Assembly (NCBI RefSeq): GCF_019649055.1
Contig: NW_026570239.1
Span: 1,240,001 to 1,304,000, forward strand
From: Paramacrobiotus metropolitanus
Lineage: Eukaryota; Tardigrada; Eutardigrada; Parachela; Macrobiotidae
Reading direction: 5' to 3'
Length of the DNA: 64,000 nucleotides
In this document: in pieces, positions 28,920 to 40,183 of the stretch
Layout: the number at the start of each line of letters is the position of its first letter
How positions within the stretch are numbered: the first letter of the stretch is position 1
Position numbers and translations under genes: made by a program
Notes under the pieces: generated by a model
The model's database searches: none
The model's input: the letters and a program-made list of their open reading frames with translations, nothing else
What the model was told of the DNA's origin: nothing

Positions 28920-30520
28920 TAGTCAGTGATTTTCAAGATTCAATTGGAGTTTCATTGACGTTTGACAGCAAAATCAGTTCAGCAAGCTTTCGAGATCATA
29001 CAACAACAGGCAACATAGTTAAAACTCACATGCTGGACTTCTCAAAACAATGACGGCATTTTTTTCTAGCAAGTGAATTTCAAAATTCAAGTGTTGTGTC
29101 ATTAACTTTCGACAGCAAAATCAGTTCAGCAAGCTTTCGAGATCATACAACTATAGGAAACATAGTTAGAAATCACATGCTGGAGTTCTCAAAAAAATGA
29201 CGGCATTTTTTTCTCCGACCTGACAGTTTAAGACTATGGCTAGTAGACGATAGTTGTTCAATTCCTTTTTTCATATCCAGGAATGAATCGTTTACCATCA
29301 CTTTCCGGTTGCGAGGGAACCGCTGATAATTTCTAAAATCAATAACAAAAGCAAACAGCGTTATCGCAGATATCACATGCTTCTTTGAAAAATGATGGCA
29401 TTTTTTGTATCACATAAATTTCTAGTTTCGCATGGTTTTTTGTTGACGATTGTGTGCAAAAGCAACCCTGTGAGCTTCCGAGACCATTCAACTGCAGGTA
29501 ACAACGTTGACAAACACAATTCGGACTTTTGAAAAAAATGACGGCATTTTTTCTAGCCAGTGATTTTCAAGATTCAAATGGTGTTTCATTGACGTTTGAC
29601 AGCAAAATCAGTTCAGCAAGCTTTCGAGATCATACAACTATAGGAAACATAGTTAGAAATCACATGCTGGAGTTCTCAAAAAAATGACGGCATTTTTTTC
29701 TCCGACCTGACAGTTTAAGACTATGGCTAGTAGACGATAGTTGTTCAATTCCTTTTTCATATCCAGGAATGAATCGTTTTCCATCACTTTCCGGTTGCGA
29801 AGGAACCGCTGATAATTTCTAAAATCAATAACAAAAGCAAACAACGTTATCGAAGATATCACATCCTTCTTTAAAAAATGACGGCATTTTTTGTATCACA
29901 TAACTTTCTAGTTCTGCATGGTTTGTTGTTGACGATTGTGTGCAAATGGAAACCCTGTGAGCTTCGGAGACCATTCAACTGCAGGTAAAACCGTTGACAA
30001 ACACAATTCGGACTTTTGAAAAAAATGACGGCATTTTCTTCTAGTCAGTGATTTTCAAGATTCAATTGGAGTTTCATTGACGTTTGACAGCAAAATCAGT
30101 TCAGCAAGCTTTCGAGATCATACAACAACAGGCAACATACTTAAAACTCACATGCTGGACTTCTCAAAACAATGACGGCATTTTTTTCTAGCAAGTGAAT
30201 GTCAAAATTCAAGTGTTGTTTCACTAACTTTCGACAGCAAAATCAGTCCATCAAGCTTCCGAGATCATACAACAATAGGAAACATAGTTAAAAATCACAT
30301 GCTGGAGTTCTCAAAAAAATGACGGCATTTTTTTCTCCGACCTGACAGTTTAAGACTATGGCTAGTAGACGATAGTTGTTCAATTCCTTTTTTCATATCC
30401 AGGAATGAATCGTTTACCATCACTTTCCGGTTGCGAGGGAACCGCTGATAATTTCTAAAATCAATAACAAAAGCAAACAACGTTATCGCAGATATCACAT
30501 GCTTCTTTGAAAAATGATGG
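28920..30520 (+). repeat. Direct duplication of a variant block, period about 1,122 bp
   Basis: The blocks at about 28,920-29,400 and 30,040-30,520 share the rare forms TCTAGTCAGTGATTTTC, CAATTGGAGTTTC, CATGCTGGACTTCTC, CGTTTACCATCAC, GTTATCGCAGATATC and AATGATGGCATTTT. The period equals the 1.12-kb higher-order unit seen at 4.3-8.3 kb, so the same unit length is used in two distant parts of the array. Confidence 0.8.
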
Positions 30521-32051
30521 CATTTTTTGTATCACATAACTTTCAAGTTCCGCATGGTTTTTTATTGACGATTGTGTGCAAATGGAAACCCTGTGAACTT
30601 CCGAGACCATTCAACTGCAGGAAACAACGTTGACAAACACAATTCGGACTTTTGAAAAAAATAACGGCATTTTCGTCTAGCCAGTGATTTTCAAGATTCA
30701 ATTGGTGTTCCATTGACGTTTGACAGCAAAATCAGTTTAGCAAGCTTTCGAGATCATACAACAACAGGCAACATAGTTAAAACTCACATGCTGGAGTTCT
30801 CAAAACAATGACGGCATTTTTTTCTAGCAAGTGAATATCAAAATTCAAGTGTTGTTTCACTAACTTTCGAATGCAAAATCAGTCCAGCAAGCTTCCGAGA
30901 TCATACAACAATAGGAAACATAGTTAAAAATCACATGCTGGAGTTCTCAAAAAAATGACGGCATTTTATTCTCCGACCTGACATTTTAAGACTATGGCTA
31001 GTAGACGATAGTTGTTCAATTCCTTTTTTCATATCCAAGTATAAATCGTTCTCCATCACTTTCCGTTTGCGAGGGAACCGCTGATAATTTCTAAAATCAA
31101 TAACAAAAGCAAACAACGTTATCGAAGATATCACATGCTTATTTAAAAAATGACGGCATTTTTTGTATCACATAACTTTCTAGTTCCGCATGGGTTTTGT
31201 TGACGATTGTGTGCAAAAGCAACCCTGTGAGCTTCCGAGACCATTCAACTGCAGGTAAAACCGTTGACAAACACAATTCGGACTTTTGAAAAAAATGACG
31301 GCATTTACTTCTAGCCAGTGATTTTCAAGATTCAATTGGTGTTTCATTGACGTTTGACAGCAAAATCAGTTCAGCAAGCTTTCGAGATCATACAACAATA
31401 GGTAACATAGTTAAAAATCACATGCTGGAGTTCTCAAAAAAATGACGGCATTTTTTTCTAGCAAGTGAATATCAAAATTCAAGTGTTGTTTCACTAACTT
31501 TCGACAGCAAAATCAGTTCAGCAAGCTTCCGAGATCATACAACAATAGGAAACATAGTTAAAAATCACATGCTGGAGATCTCAAAAAAATGACGGCATTT
31601 TTTTCTCCGACCTGACATTTTAAGACTATGGCTAGTAGATGATAGTTGTTCAATTCCTTTTTTCATATCCAGGTATGAATCGTTTTCCATCACTTTCCGT
31701 TTGCGAGGGAACCGCTGATAATTTCTAAAATCAATAACACAAGCAAGCAACGTTATCGAAGATATGACATGCTTCTTTAAAAAATGACGGCATTTTTTTG
31801 TATTACATAACTTTCTAGTTCTTTATGGTTTTTTGTTGACGATTGTGTGCAAATGGAAACCCTGTGAGCTTCGGAGACCATTCAACTGCAGGTAAAACCG
31901 TTGACAAACACAATTCGGACTTTTGAAAAAAATGACGGCATTTACTTCTAGCCAGTGATTTTCAAGATTCAAATGGTGTTTCATTGACGTTTGACAGCAA
32001 AATCAGTTCAGCAAGCTTCCGAGATCATACAACAATAGGAAAAATCACATG

Positions 32052-33160
32052 TTGGATAACGTTGTTTGCTTTTGTTACTGACTTTAGAATTTCTCAGCGG
32101 TTCCCTCGCAAACGGAAAGTGATGGAAAACGATTCATCCTGGATATGAAAAAAGGAATTAAAATAACTAACGTCTACTAGCCATAGTTTGAAAATGTCAA
32201 GTCGTAGAAAAAAATGCCACAACTTCCAGCATGTGATTTTTAATTATGTTTCCTATAGTTGTATGATCTCGGACGCTTGCTGGACTGATTTTGCTGTCAA
32301 ACGTCAATGAAACACCATTTGAATTTTGAAATTTATTTGCTAGAAAAAAAGACGTCATTTTTTTGATTAAGCGAAACTAGAACTGTATGTGATACAAAAA
32401 AATGCCGTGATTTATTAAAGAAGCATGAGATATCTTCGATAACGTTGTTTGCATTTGTTACAGATTTTAGAAATTATCAGCGGTTCCCTCGCAAACGGAA
32501 AGTGAAGGAAAACGACCCATCCTGGATTTGAAAAAAGGAATTAAAATAACTAACGTCTACTAGCCATAGTTTGAAAATGTCAAGTCGTAGAAAAAAACGC
32601 CATGACCTTTTTGGGATTTCCTGCATGTGATTTTTAATTATGTTTCCTATGGTTGTATGATCTCGGAAGCTTGCTAGACTGATTTTGCTGTCAAACTTCA
32701 ATGAAACGCCGTTTGAATTTTGAAATTCATTGGCTAGAAAAAATGCATTCATTTTTTCAAAAGACCGAATTGTGTTTGTCAACGTTGTCACCTGCAGTTG
32801 AATGGTCTCGGAAGCTCACAGGGTTGCTTTTGCACACATTCGTCAACAAAGAACCATGCGAAACTGGGAATTTATGTGATACAATAATGCCGTCATTTTT
32901 TAAAGATGCATGTGATATCTTCGACAATGTTATTTGCTTTTGTAATTGATTTTAGAAATTATCAGCGGTTCCCTCGCAAACGGAAAGTGATGGAAAACGA
33001 TTCATACCTGGATATGAAAAAAGGAATTGAAAAACTATCGTCTACTAGCCATATTCTTAAAATGTCAGGTCGGAGAAAAAAAAATGCCGTCATTTTTTTG
33101 ATTTAGCGAAACTAATTTTGCATGTGATACAAAAAATGCCGTCATTTATTAAAGAAGCAT
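32052..33160 (-). repeat. Inverted block of satellite modules 1
   Basis: At about 32,052 the array flips: after a truncated C module (ATAGGAAAAATCACATGTTGG) the sequence continues as the reverse complement of an A module (GTTCCCTCGCAAACGGAAAG). Reverse-oriented modules follow, including three A copies near 32,060, 32,440 and 32,905, and linkers read AAAATGCCGTCATTTT. At about 33,160 the array returns to the forward orientation inside an A module (GAAGCATTCGTTTGCG followed by GATAATTTCTAAAATC). Internal copies are more diverged than those to the left. Confidence 0.88.
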
Positions 33161-33999
33161 TCGTTTGCGAAAAAACAGATGATAATTTCTAAAATCATTA
33201 ACAAAAGCAAACAACGTTACCGAAGATATCAAATGCTTCTTTAAAAAATGACGGCATTTTTTGTACCACAATAATTTCTAGTTTCGCATGGTTTTTCGTT
33301 GACGATTGGGTGCAAAACCAGCCCTGTGAGCTTCCGAGACCATTCAACTGCATGTTACAACGTTGACAAACACAATTCGGACTTTTGAAAAAAATGACGG
33401 CATTTTTTTCTAGCCAGAGATTTTCAAGATTCAAATGTTGTTTCATTGACGTTTGACAGCAAAATCAGTTCCGAAAGCTTCCGAGATCACACAACAATGG
33501 GAAACATAGTTATAACTCACATGCTGGAGTTCTCAAAAAAACGACGGCAATTTTTTCTACGACCTGAAATTTTAAGACTATGGCTAGTAGACGATAGTTG
33601 TTCAATTCCTTTTTTCATATCCAGGAATGAATCGTTTTCCATCACTTTCCGGTTGCGAGGGAACCGCTGATAATTTCTAAAATCAATAACAAAAGCAAGC
33701 AACGTTATCGAAGATATCACATGCTTCTTTAAAAAATGACGGCATTTTTTTGTATCACATAACTTTCTAGTTCCGCATGGTTTTTTGTTGACGATTGTGT
33801 GCAAATGGAAACCCTGTGAGCTTCCGAGACCATTCAACTGCAGGTAACAACGTTGACAAACACAATTCGGACATTGAAAAAAATAACGGCATTTTTTCTA
33901 GCCAGTGATTTTCAAGATTCAAATGGTGTTTCATTGACGTTTGACAGCAAAATCAGTTCAGCAAGCTTCCGAGATCATACAACAATAGGAAAAATCACA

Positions 34000-34610
34000 T
34001 GTTGGATAACTTTGTTTGCTTTTGTTACTGACTTTAGAATTTCTCAGCGGTTCCCTCGCAAACGGAAAGTGATGGAAAACGATTCATCCTGGATATGAAA
34101 AAAATTAAAACATAATAACGTCTACTAGCCATGGTCGAAAATGTCAAGTCGTGAAAAAAAATACACAACTTCCAGCATGTGATTTTTAATTATGTTTCCC
34201 TATGGTTGTATGATCTCGGAAGCTTGCTAGACTGATTTTGCTGTCAAACTTCAACAAAACATATTTGAATTTTGAAATTCATTGGCTAGAAAAATGCATC
34301 CATTTTCAAAAGACCGAATTATGTTGTCAACGATTTTCTGCAAACTCTGAGACACTTGCACACATTCGTCAACAAACCATGCGAAAACTGGGAATTTATG
34401 ATACAATAATAAAGCCATTTTTTAAAGAAGCATGTGATATCTTCGACAATGTTATTGCTTTTTTGTAATTGATTTAGAAATTATCAGCGGTTCCTGGAAA
34501 CGGAAAGTGATGGAAAACGATTCATACCTGGATATGAAAATTGAACAACTATCGTCTACTAACATATTCTTAAAATGTCAGGTGGAGAAAAAAATGCCGT
34601 CATTTTTTTT
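34000..34610 (-). repeat. Inverted block of satellite modules 2, degraded
   Basis: The block starts with the same junction as the block at 32,052: a truncated C module ending ATAGGAAAAATCACATGTTGG, joined to reverse A sequence with the shared variant TTAGAATTTCTCAGCGG. It is shorter and carries many small deletions. It ends at about 34,610, where GTCATTTTTTTTATGGC leads back to forward A sequence. The shared left breakpoint indicates one original inversion junction that was later copied, not two independent inversions. Confidence 0.85.
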
Positions 34611-34969
34611 ATGGCTAGTAGACGAACTAATTTTTTATATCCAGGAATGAATCGTTTTCCATCACTTTCCGGTTGCGAGGGAACCGCTGATAATTTCTAA
34701 AATCAATAACAAAAGCAAACAACGTTACCGAAGATATCACATGCTTCTTTAAAAAATGACGGCATTTTTTGTACCACAATAATTTCTAGTTTCGCATGGA
34801 TTTTCGTTGACAATTGTGTGCAAAAGCAACCCTGTGAGCTTCCGATACCATTCAACTGCAGGAAGCAACGTTGACAAACACAACCCGGACTTTTGCAAAA
34901 AATGACGGCATTTTTTTCTAGCCAGTGAATTTCAAAATTCAAACGGTGTTTCATTGAAGTTTGAGAGTG

Positions 34970-37560
34970 AAATCAGTCCAGCGAGCTTTCGAGATTATAT
35001 TACAATAGGAAACATAGTTAAAAATCACATGCCGGAAATCTCGAAAAAGTTATGGCATTTTTTTCTACGATTTGACATTTTAAAACTATAGCTAGTAGAC
35101 GATAGTCGTTCAATTCCTTTTGTAATATCCAGGTATGAATCGATTTCCAACACCTTTCGTTTGCGAGGGAACCGCTGATAATTTCTAAAATAGATAACAA
35201 AAGCAAACAACGTTATATAATATATCACAAGCTTCTTTAAAAACTGACGGCCTTTTTTTGTATCACATACAGTCCTAGTTTCGCTTAATCAAAAAAATGC
35301 CGGCATTTTTTCCGCGACTTGACATTTTAAGACTATGTCTGCCATACGATAGGTGTTTGATTCCCCTTCTCATATCCAAGTTTGATTTTTTTTCCATCAC
35401 TTTCCGTTTGCGAGGGCACCGCTGATAATTGGACGACTTGACATATTAAGACTATGGCTAGTAGACGTTAGTTGTTCAGTTCCTTTCTTCATATCCAAGT
35501 TTGAATCGTTTTCCAACACATTCCGTTTGCGAGGGCAACGCTGATTATTTCTAAAATCATTAACAAAAGTAACTAACGTTATCGAAGGTATCACACGCTT
35601 CTAAAAAACGACGGCACTTTTTTCATTAACATGAATATCTAAATTCGAATGGTGTTTCATTGACGTTTGAGAGCAAAATCAGTCCAGCAAACTTCCGAGA
35701 TCATATTACTATAGGAAACATAGTTAAAAATCACATGCTGGAGTTCTCAAAAAAATGACGGCATTTTTTTCTTCGACCTGACATTTTCAAACTATGGCTA
35801 GCAGACGCTAGTTGTTTTAATTCCTATTTTCATATCCAGGGATGAATCGTTTTCCATCACTTTCCGTTTGCGAGGGAACCGCTGATAATTTCTAAAATCG
35901 TTAACAAAAGCAAACAACGTTAGCGAAGATATCACATGCTTCTTTTAAAAAAGACGACATTTTTTGTATCACATAAATTTCTAGTTTCGCATGGTCTTTC
36001 ATTGACGGTTGTGTGCAAATGCAATCCTGTAAGCTTCCGAGATCATTCAACTGAAGGTAACATCGTTGACAAACACAACCCGGACTTTTGGAAAAAATGA
36101 CAGCATTTTTTTCTAGCAAGTAAATTTCAAAATTCAAATGCATTTTTATTGACGTCTGAGAGCAACATTTGTCCAGTAAGCTTCCAAAATCATACAACTA
36201 TAAGAAACATAGTTAAAAATCACATGCTGGTGTTCTCAAAAAAATGACGGCATTTTTTCCGCGACTTGAAATTTTAAGACTATGTCTGCCATACGATAGG
36301 TGTTTGATTCCTCTTCTCATATCCAAGTTTGATTTTTTTTCCATCACTTTTCGTTTGCGAGGGCAAGGCTGATAATTGGACGTCTTGACATATTAAGACT
36401 ATGGCTAGTAGACGTTAGTTGTTCAGTTTCTTTCTTCATATCCAAGTTTGAATCGTTTTCCAAAACAATCCGTTTGCGAGGGCAACGCTGATAATTTCTA
36501 AAATCATTAACAAAAGTAACTAACGCTATCGAAGGTATCGCACGCTTCTAAAAAACGACGGCACTTTTTTCATTAACATGAATATCTAAATTCGAATGGT
36601 GTTTCATTGACGTTTGAGAGCAAAATCAGTCCAGCAAGCTTCCGAGATCATACAACTATAGGAAACATAGTTAAAAATCCACATGCTGGAGTTCTTAAAA
36701 ACATAACGGCATTTTTTTCTTCGACCTGACATTTTAAGACTATGGCTAGTAGACGATAGTTGTTCAATTCCTTTTTTCATATCCAGGTATGAATCGAGTT
36801 CCATCACTTTTCGTTTGCGAGGGAACCGCTGATAATTTCTAAAATAGATAACAAAAGCAAACAACGTTATCGAAGATATCGCATGCTTCTTTAAAAAATG
36901 ACGGCACTTTTCTGTATCACTTACAGTTCTAGTTTCGCTTAATCAAAAAAATCACGGCATTTTTTTTAGCAGATGAATTTCAATATTCAAGTGTTGTTTC
37001 ATTGACGTTTGACAGCAAATCAGTCCAGCAAGCTTCCGAAATCATACAACAATAGGAAACATAGTTAAAAATCACATGCTGGAGTTCTCAAAAAAATGAC
37101 CGCATTTTTTTCTACGACTTGACATTTTCAAACTATGGCTAGTAGACGCTAGTTGTTTTAATTCCTTTTTTCATATCCAGGGATGAATCGTTTTCCATCA
37201 CTTTCCGTTTGCGAGGGCACCGCTGATAATTTCTAAAATCATTAACAAAGGGAAATAACGTTATCGAAGGTTTCACACGCTTCTCTAAAAAATGACGGCA
37301 TTTTTTTCTTTAACGTGAGTATCTAAATTGGAATGGTTTTTCGTTTACGGTTAAGAGCAAAATCAGTCCAGGGAGCTTTCGAGTCAAACAACAAAAGGAA
37401 ACATAGTTAACAAGCGCATTCTGCACTTCTTTAACAGATGACGGCATTTGTTTCTACAACTTGACACTTTAAGACTATGCCTGCCAGAGCTATGTTTTCA
37501 GTTCCTTTTTTATTATATAAGCTTGAATCGTTTCTCATAAATTTTTGTTTGCGATGGCAC
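34970..37560 (+). repeat. Diverged right edge of the satellite array
   Basis: Modules here are recognisable (GAATCGTTTTCCATCAC, TCCGTTTGCGAGGG, GCAAAATCAGTCCAGC) but carry many substitutions, deletions and partial modules. Within it a block of about 480 bp at 35,310-35,800 recurs at 36,256-36,740 (offset about 945 bp); both copies share CCATACGATAGGTGTTTGATTCC in parts and a deletion joining GATAATTGGACG to a second A fragment. The last recognisable module is an A copy that stops near 37,560 (TTTGCGATGGCACCA). Beyond that no satellite sequence is seen. Confidence 0.85.
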
Positions 37561-38545
37561 CACTAAATCGCTAGGTTTTTCCGCCTTCTTGGCATCGGCG
37601 TACTCAGTTGTGTCTTTGGTTTCTGGCAATCACCAAATCGCGAAAGTAGCGCTCCTTGATCCGGTGATAGACCAGTGGCCAAGGGCCCAAGATGAACTAA
37701 GTTCGAGCCTTCACGCGAAGAAAATAGGTAGCTTCAGTGGCCTTGGGATAAATTCTGTCGTGTCTTCGCTGAAGTCGGGCGCAACGAGTAAAACTAAAGA
37801 GGCAGTTTTACTGGCTGCTTTTCATCATGTCTCCAGCGCATGGTAAAGCACTCTTCCAGCACTAAACCTGCGTACATTTCTCCGCGATGAGGAGGTCAGA
37901 ATCGGCGTCGCTCTTCGATTTGGCCTTCCCGTAATGGAGGAGCACGAGTGAGTGAATTGCGGAAGCCGAGTGGAAATAGAAGGTCATCACGTTTGTCCAG
38001 CGTAAGCACCAAGGGGAAGCGTTCGCGACATGTACAGATCTAAACAGTGAAGTAAAGCGGTGCTTCGAGATTACGGGCTATTCCTGCCAAGCCGAACTGT
38101 CAGGTCTTTCAGACAAGGTCAGTAAACGCCCGGATGGTATGACCTTGATTCCCGTGCGGGACGGCGGAGCAGTTGTGTGGGACGCAACGTGGTGGGACAC
38201 GGTTGGCGTGTCGCACGAGCGCGGTAGCTCGATGAAAGGTGGAAGAGTAACACAATCGGCCGAAGACAATAAACGCCGTAGTATCCGTACGCTTTCTTCG
38301 GAAGTTTGGGTTATCTTTTCTACCCCTTGGTGGTAGAAACGCTGGGGACTTTTGTAACGGCTTTTGGTGGTCTGATTTGGCCAGAAGATCCGAGAAGTTT
38401 CTGGGGAGTCTCGGTCTTCAACCTTTTTGAGACAAAGTTTAAGTTTAGCGACAGTCAAAGACTCAGAGGAACAGCAGCGGCTGTTTTAGGCACACTGAAC
38501 GCACGTTCGAATACTACAAAAAGATTCGGTTGTTTTTTTAAAGTT
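37561..38545 (+). pseudogene. Relic of a retroelement C-terminal region (zinc-knuckle remains and restriction-like nuclease type domain)
   Basis: Three reading frames together give one recognisable protein tail. The first part reads ALLDPVIDQWPRAQDELSSS, then AVLLAAFHHVSSAW, a stop at 37,844-37,846, and LRTFLRDEEVRIGVALRFGL. A cysteine/histidine segment with an in-frame stop at 37,949-37,951 follows. After a frameshift near 38,010 comes KRPDGMTLIPVRDGGAVVWD, and after another near 38,330 comes PLVVETLGTF, ending near RLRGTAAAVLGTL. From memory, this order (LRLDDEAVRIGVALRLG, CxCG..C, RPDG..L-P, WD.T..DT, ETLG) is the conserved tail of uncharacterised reverse-transcriptase-containing elements common in invertebrates. 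The RPDG...WD.T pattern looks like a PD-(D/E)XK nuclease. No reverse transcriptase domain is left, so the copy is 5'-truncated and dead. It abuts the satellite edge directly. The exact element family is not identified. Confidence 0.72.
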
Positions 38546-40183
38546 TAAAATTTCATCATTTTAATGTTTGTAAGTCTGCGCTGGCGTACTGATACGTGTG
38601 ATGGCTGATGTCGAATACAAACACCAGTGCACTAGAATCGATCGACAGAAGTACTGTACAAATAATTTTTGGCTATTTTAAAAGCTGTTGCATATAATCA
38701 TCAATTTGAAATTGTTTATTATTTTATCACTTTAAAAATGGATTTTTATTGGGTTACACAAATGAACAATGGTTAAACGCTACATCACGCAGTACATTAT
38801 TTCAGCATATATACTGTATTTAAAAAATTAGCTTTATTGTTGAATTACAGTATTTAGACTGATTTTTACGAGGACGAATAATCGATTATCATCATGTTGA
38901 CATTGCAACAAATTATATTGCTTACTGTAGTACTTTTTATAAAAATGTTTCACGATCGAGCGCTGCGCAATCTTTGCAACAATTCTCTGCTTTAACGCAA
39001 AATGTGCTTTAGCGTACGTTATCGCCTATTGAAAATTATTTCTGGTACCTTTAAGTGAAAATTATTTCTAGTGCCTGTTTTATTTTTATGCCTCCGTGCT
39101 GTATTGCCATTATAATGTCGGAGTTGTATATCATTAGAATGCATGCCAAATTACAGTTTGCAATATTTGTATACTGTATGCCCGGCATACAGTTAGTGTA
39201 TGGATACCTGCATGCAGTGAGTCACCAAGCTCTTGTTTTGAAATAATTATTCGCCATAATTAAGATACACTGTGCACACGGACCGGTACGACTGTGTACT
39301 TGACTAGTTGTATCAGTATGCGAGAATAGTTAAATACACAACTAAAGTAATCAGATATCGGCGGTAGAAAACACTTGCCATGTTTCACATGTTTCCTTTC
39401 CCTCGTTTGTACGTATTGTACATGTGTTATGCACTTGCTGAAAAACACAGACGGTATAATAATATTATTATTATATAAATAATAGCAATACGTACGAGTG
39501 AACGATCGAGTTGATAAAGCACAGCACAAAATAATATAAGTATATACAGTAATAAAACCATGAAATTTATTGTATGCGCTAATGCGCCTGACGAAGAAAT
39601 TTTTCAAAGAGATGTCTAGAAAGATTGTCGATCGTTCTGGAGAATTATCTTCTGCTCCAGAGAATGACTATTGAGATGCAACGGGGGAATGTGGTTTTCG
39701 TTTTTGGAACATTTCGTAATTTGGTCGAGAACGAAGATGTGAATCATGCTTTTAAACAAGCTGGACGGGAATATTGATATGTATCTGTTTTTCTTGTAGC
39801 TACCTTCAGCAATGTACTTACTGTAAGTGTGACCACCGTAGGCAGTTCATATCTGTTTTTTTTTGTTGTAGATACGTAATTGAACCCAAGAACAGGAATC
39901 GTATCTACATACAGTAAATGAAAGAACAGGACAGGAAGTTGCTATGAATAGCAGGAACTGAAAAACAGGAGAAACACAAAGGCAATATTATTGTATCGTA
40001 CACCGTGTTGTGCGTACAATTACATACGTACGAACGTACGTTACAAAATAGTAAATTAGACAACAAAACACTAATAATTTTATAGTCATTAACTGCTTAA
40101 CATAACCAGTTTGTTTTTGCTAAACGTACGTATTACTTCATCTAAAAACCTACGTTTATTTTGTTAATTGAGCAATCAGTCAG
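38546..40183. other. Intergenic spacer with copy 1 of a dispersed repeat
   Basis: AT-rich, no credible exon seen. About 38,860-39,592 is related to 49,780-50,880 in the same orientation. Shared stretches include GCTTTAGCGTACGTTAT, ATAATGTCGGAGTTGTATAT, AGCAATACGTACGAGT and TTATGCAC followed by GCTGAAAAACAC. A 9-bp inverted repeat with a one-base centre, CTGTATGCC C GGCATACAG, lies near 39,174-39,192. A CGTACGAACGTACG palindrome-like stretch lies near 40,028. Open frames here are short and low in complexity. Confidence 0.6.
40155..40160 (-). terminator. Likely polyadenylation signal of the serpin gene
   Basis: Read on the minus strand the hexamer is AATAAA, 24 bases after the serpin stop codon. 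Position and sequence suit a cleavage signal; a very short 3' UTR would result. Confidence 0.5.

Larger units (their letters stand above)
1..37560. repeat. Large satellite array of A, B and C modules, open at the left edge
   Basis: The whole stretch is tandem and near-tandem copies of three modules. A (about 195 bp) runs from a CTCCGACCTGACA start through CCATCACTTTCCG to CACATGCTTCTTT. B (about 146 bp) contains CCATTCAACTGCAGGTAA. C (about 146-147 bp) contains GACAGCAAAATCAG. Each module ends in an A-tract and the next begins with a T-tract around ATGACGGCAT. About fifty forward A modules lie between 1 and 32,040, and I estimate well over 200 modules in all. Copies left of 32 kb are nearly identical to one another; copies right of 34.9 kb are diverged. 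This is typical of a pericentromeric or other heterochromatic satellite with homogenised core and decayed edge. The many short open frames inside are by-products of the repeat. No independent gene was found in the array. Confidence 0.97.

Noticed and set aside
3786-31750. A recurrent 67-codon minus-strand open frame in the A modules, repeated dozens of times
   Set aside because: It follows from A being about 195 bp and nearly identical between copies. The variants between copies (for example Asn/Lys in the RNRK or RKRK part, Phe/Tyr, Leu/Met) change amino acids freely, many copies are broken by one-base changes in A- or T-runs, and no start context or splice signal is shared.
1-37560. CRISPR-like array or bacterial origin of the repeats
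   Set aside because: Repeat units are 146-195 bp with no short repeat plus unique spacer pattern, and the neighbouring genes have spliceosomal introns.
38078-38458. 126-codon minus-strand frame over the retroelement relic
   Set aside because: The plus strand carries the recognisable motifs (KRPDGMTLIP, WDATWWDT); the minus frame is their shadow.
38500-38512. tRNA B-box-like GTTCGAATAC
   Set aside because: No matching A-box or cloverleaf arms could be found around it, and it lies at the tail of the retroelement relic.
39260-39607. 115-codon minus-strand open frame
   Set aside because: Low-complexity Tyr- and Ile-rich translation, and it overlaps a dispersed repeat whose second copy does not keep the frame.
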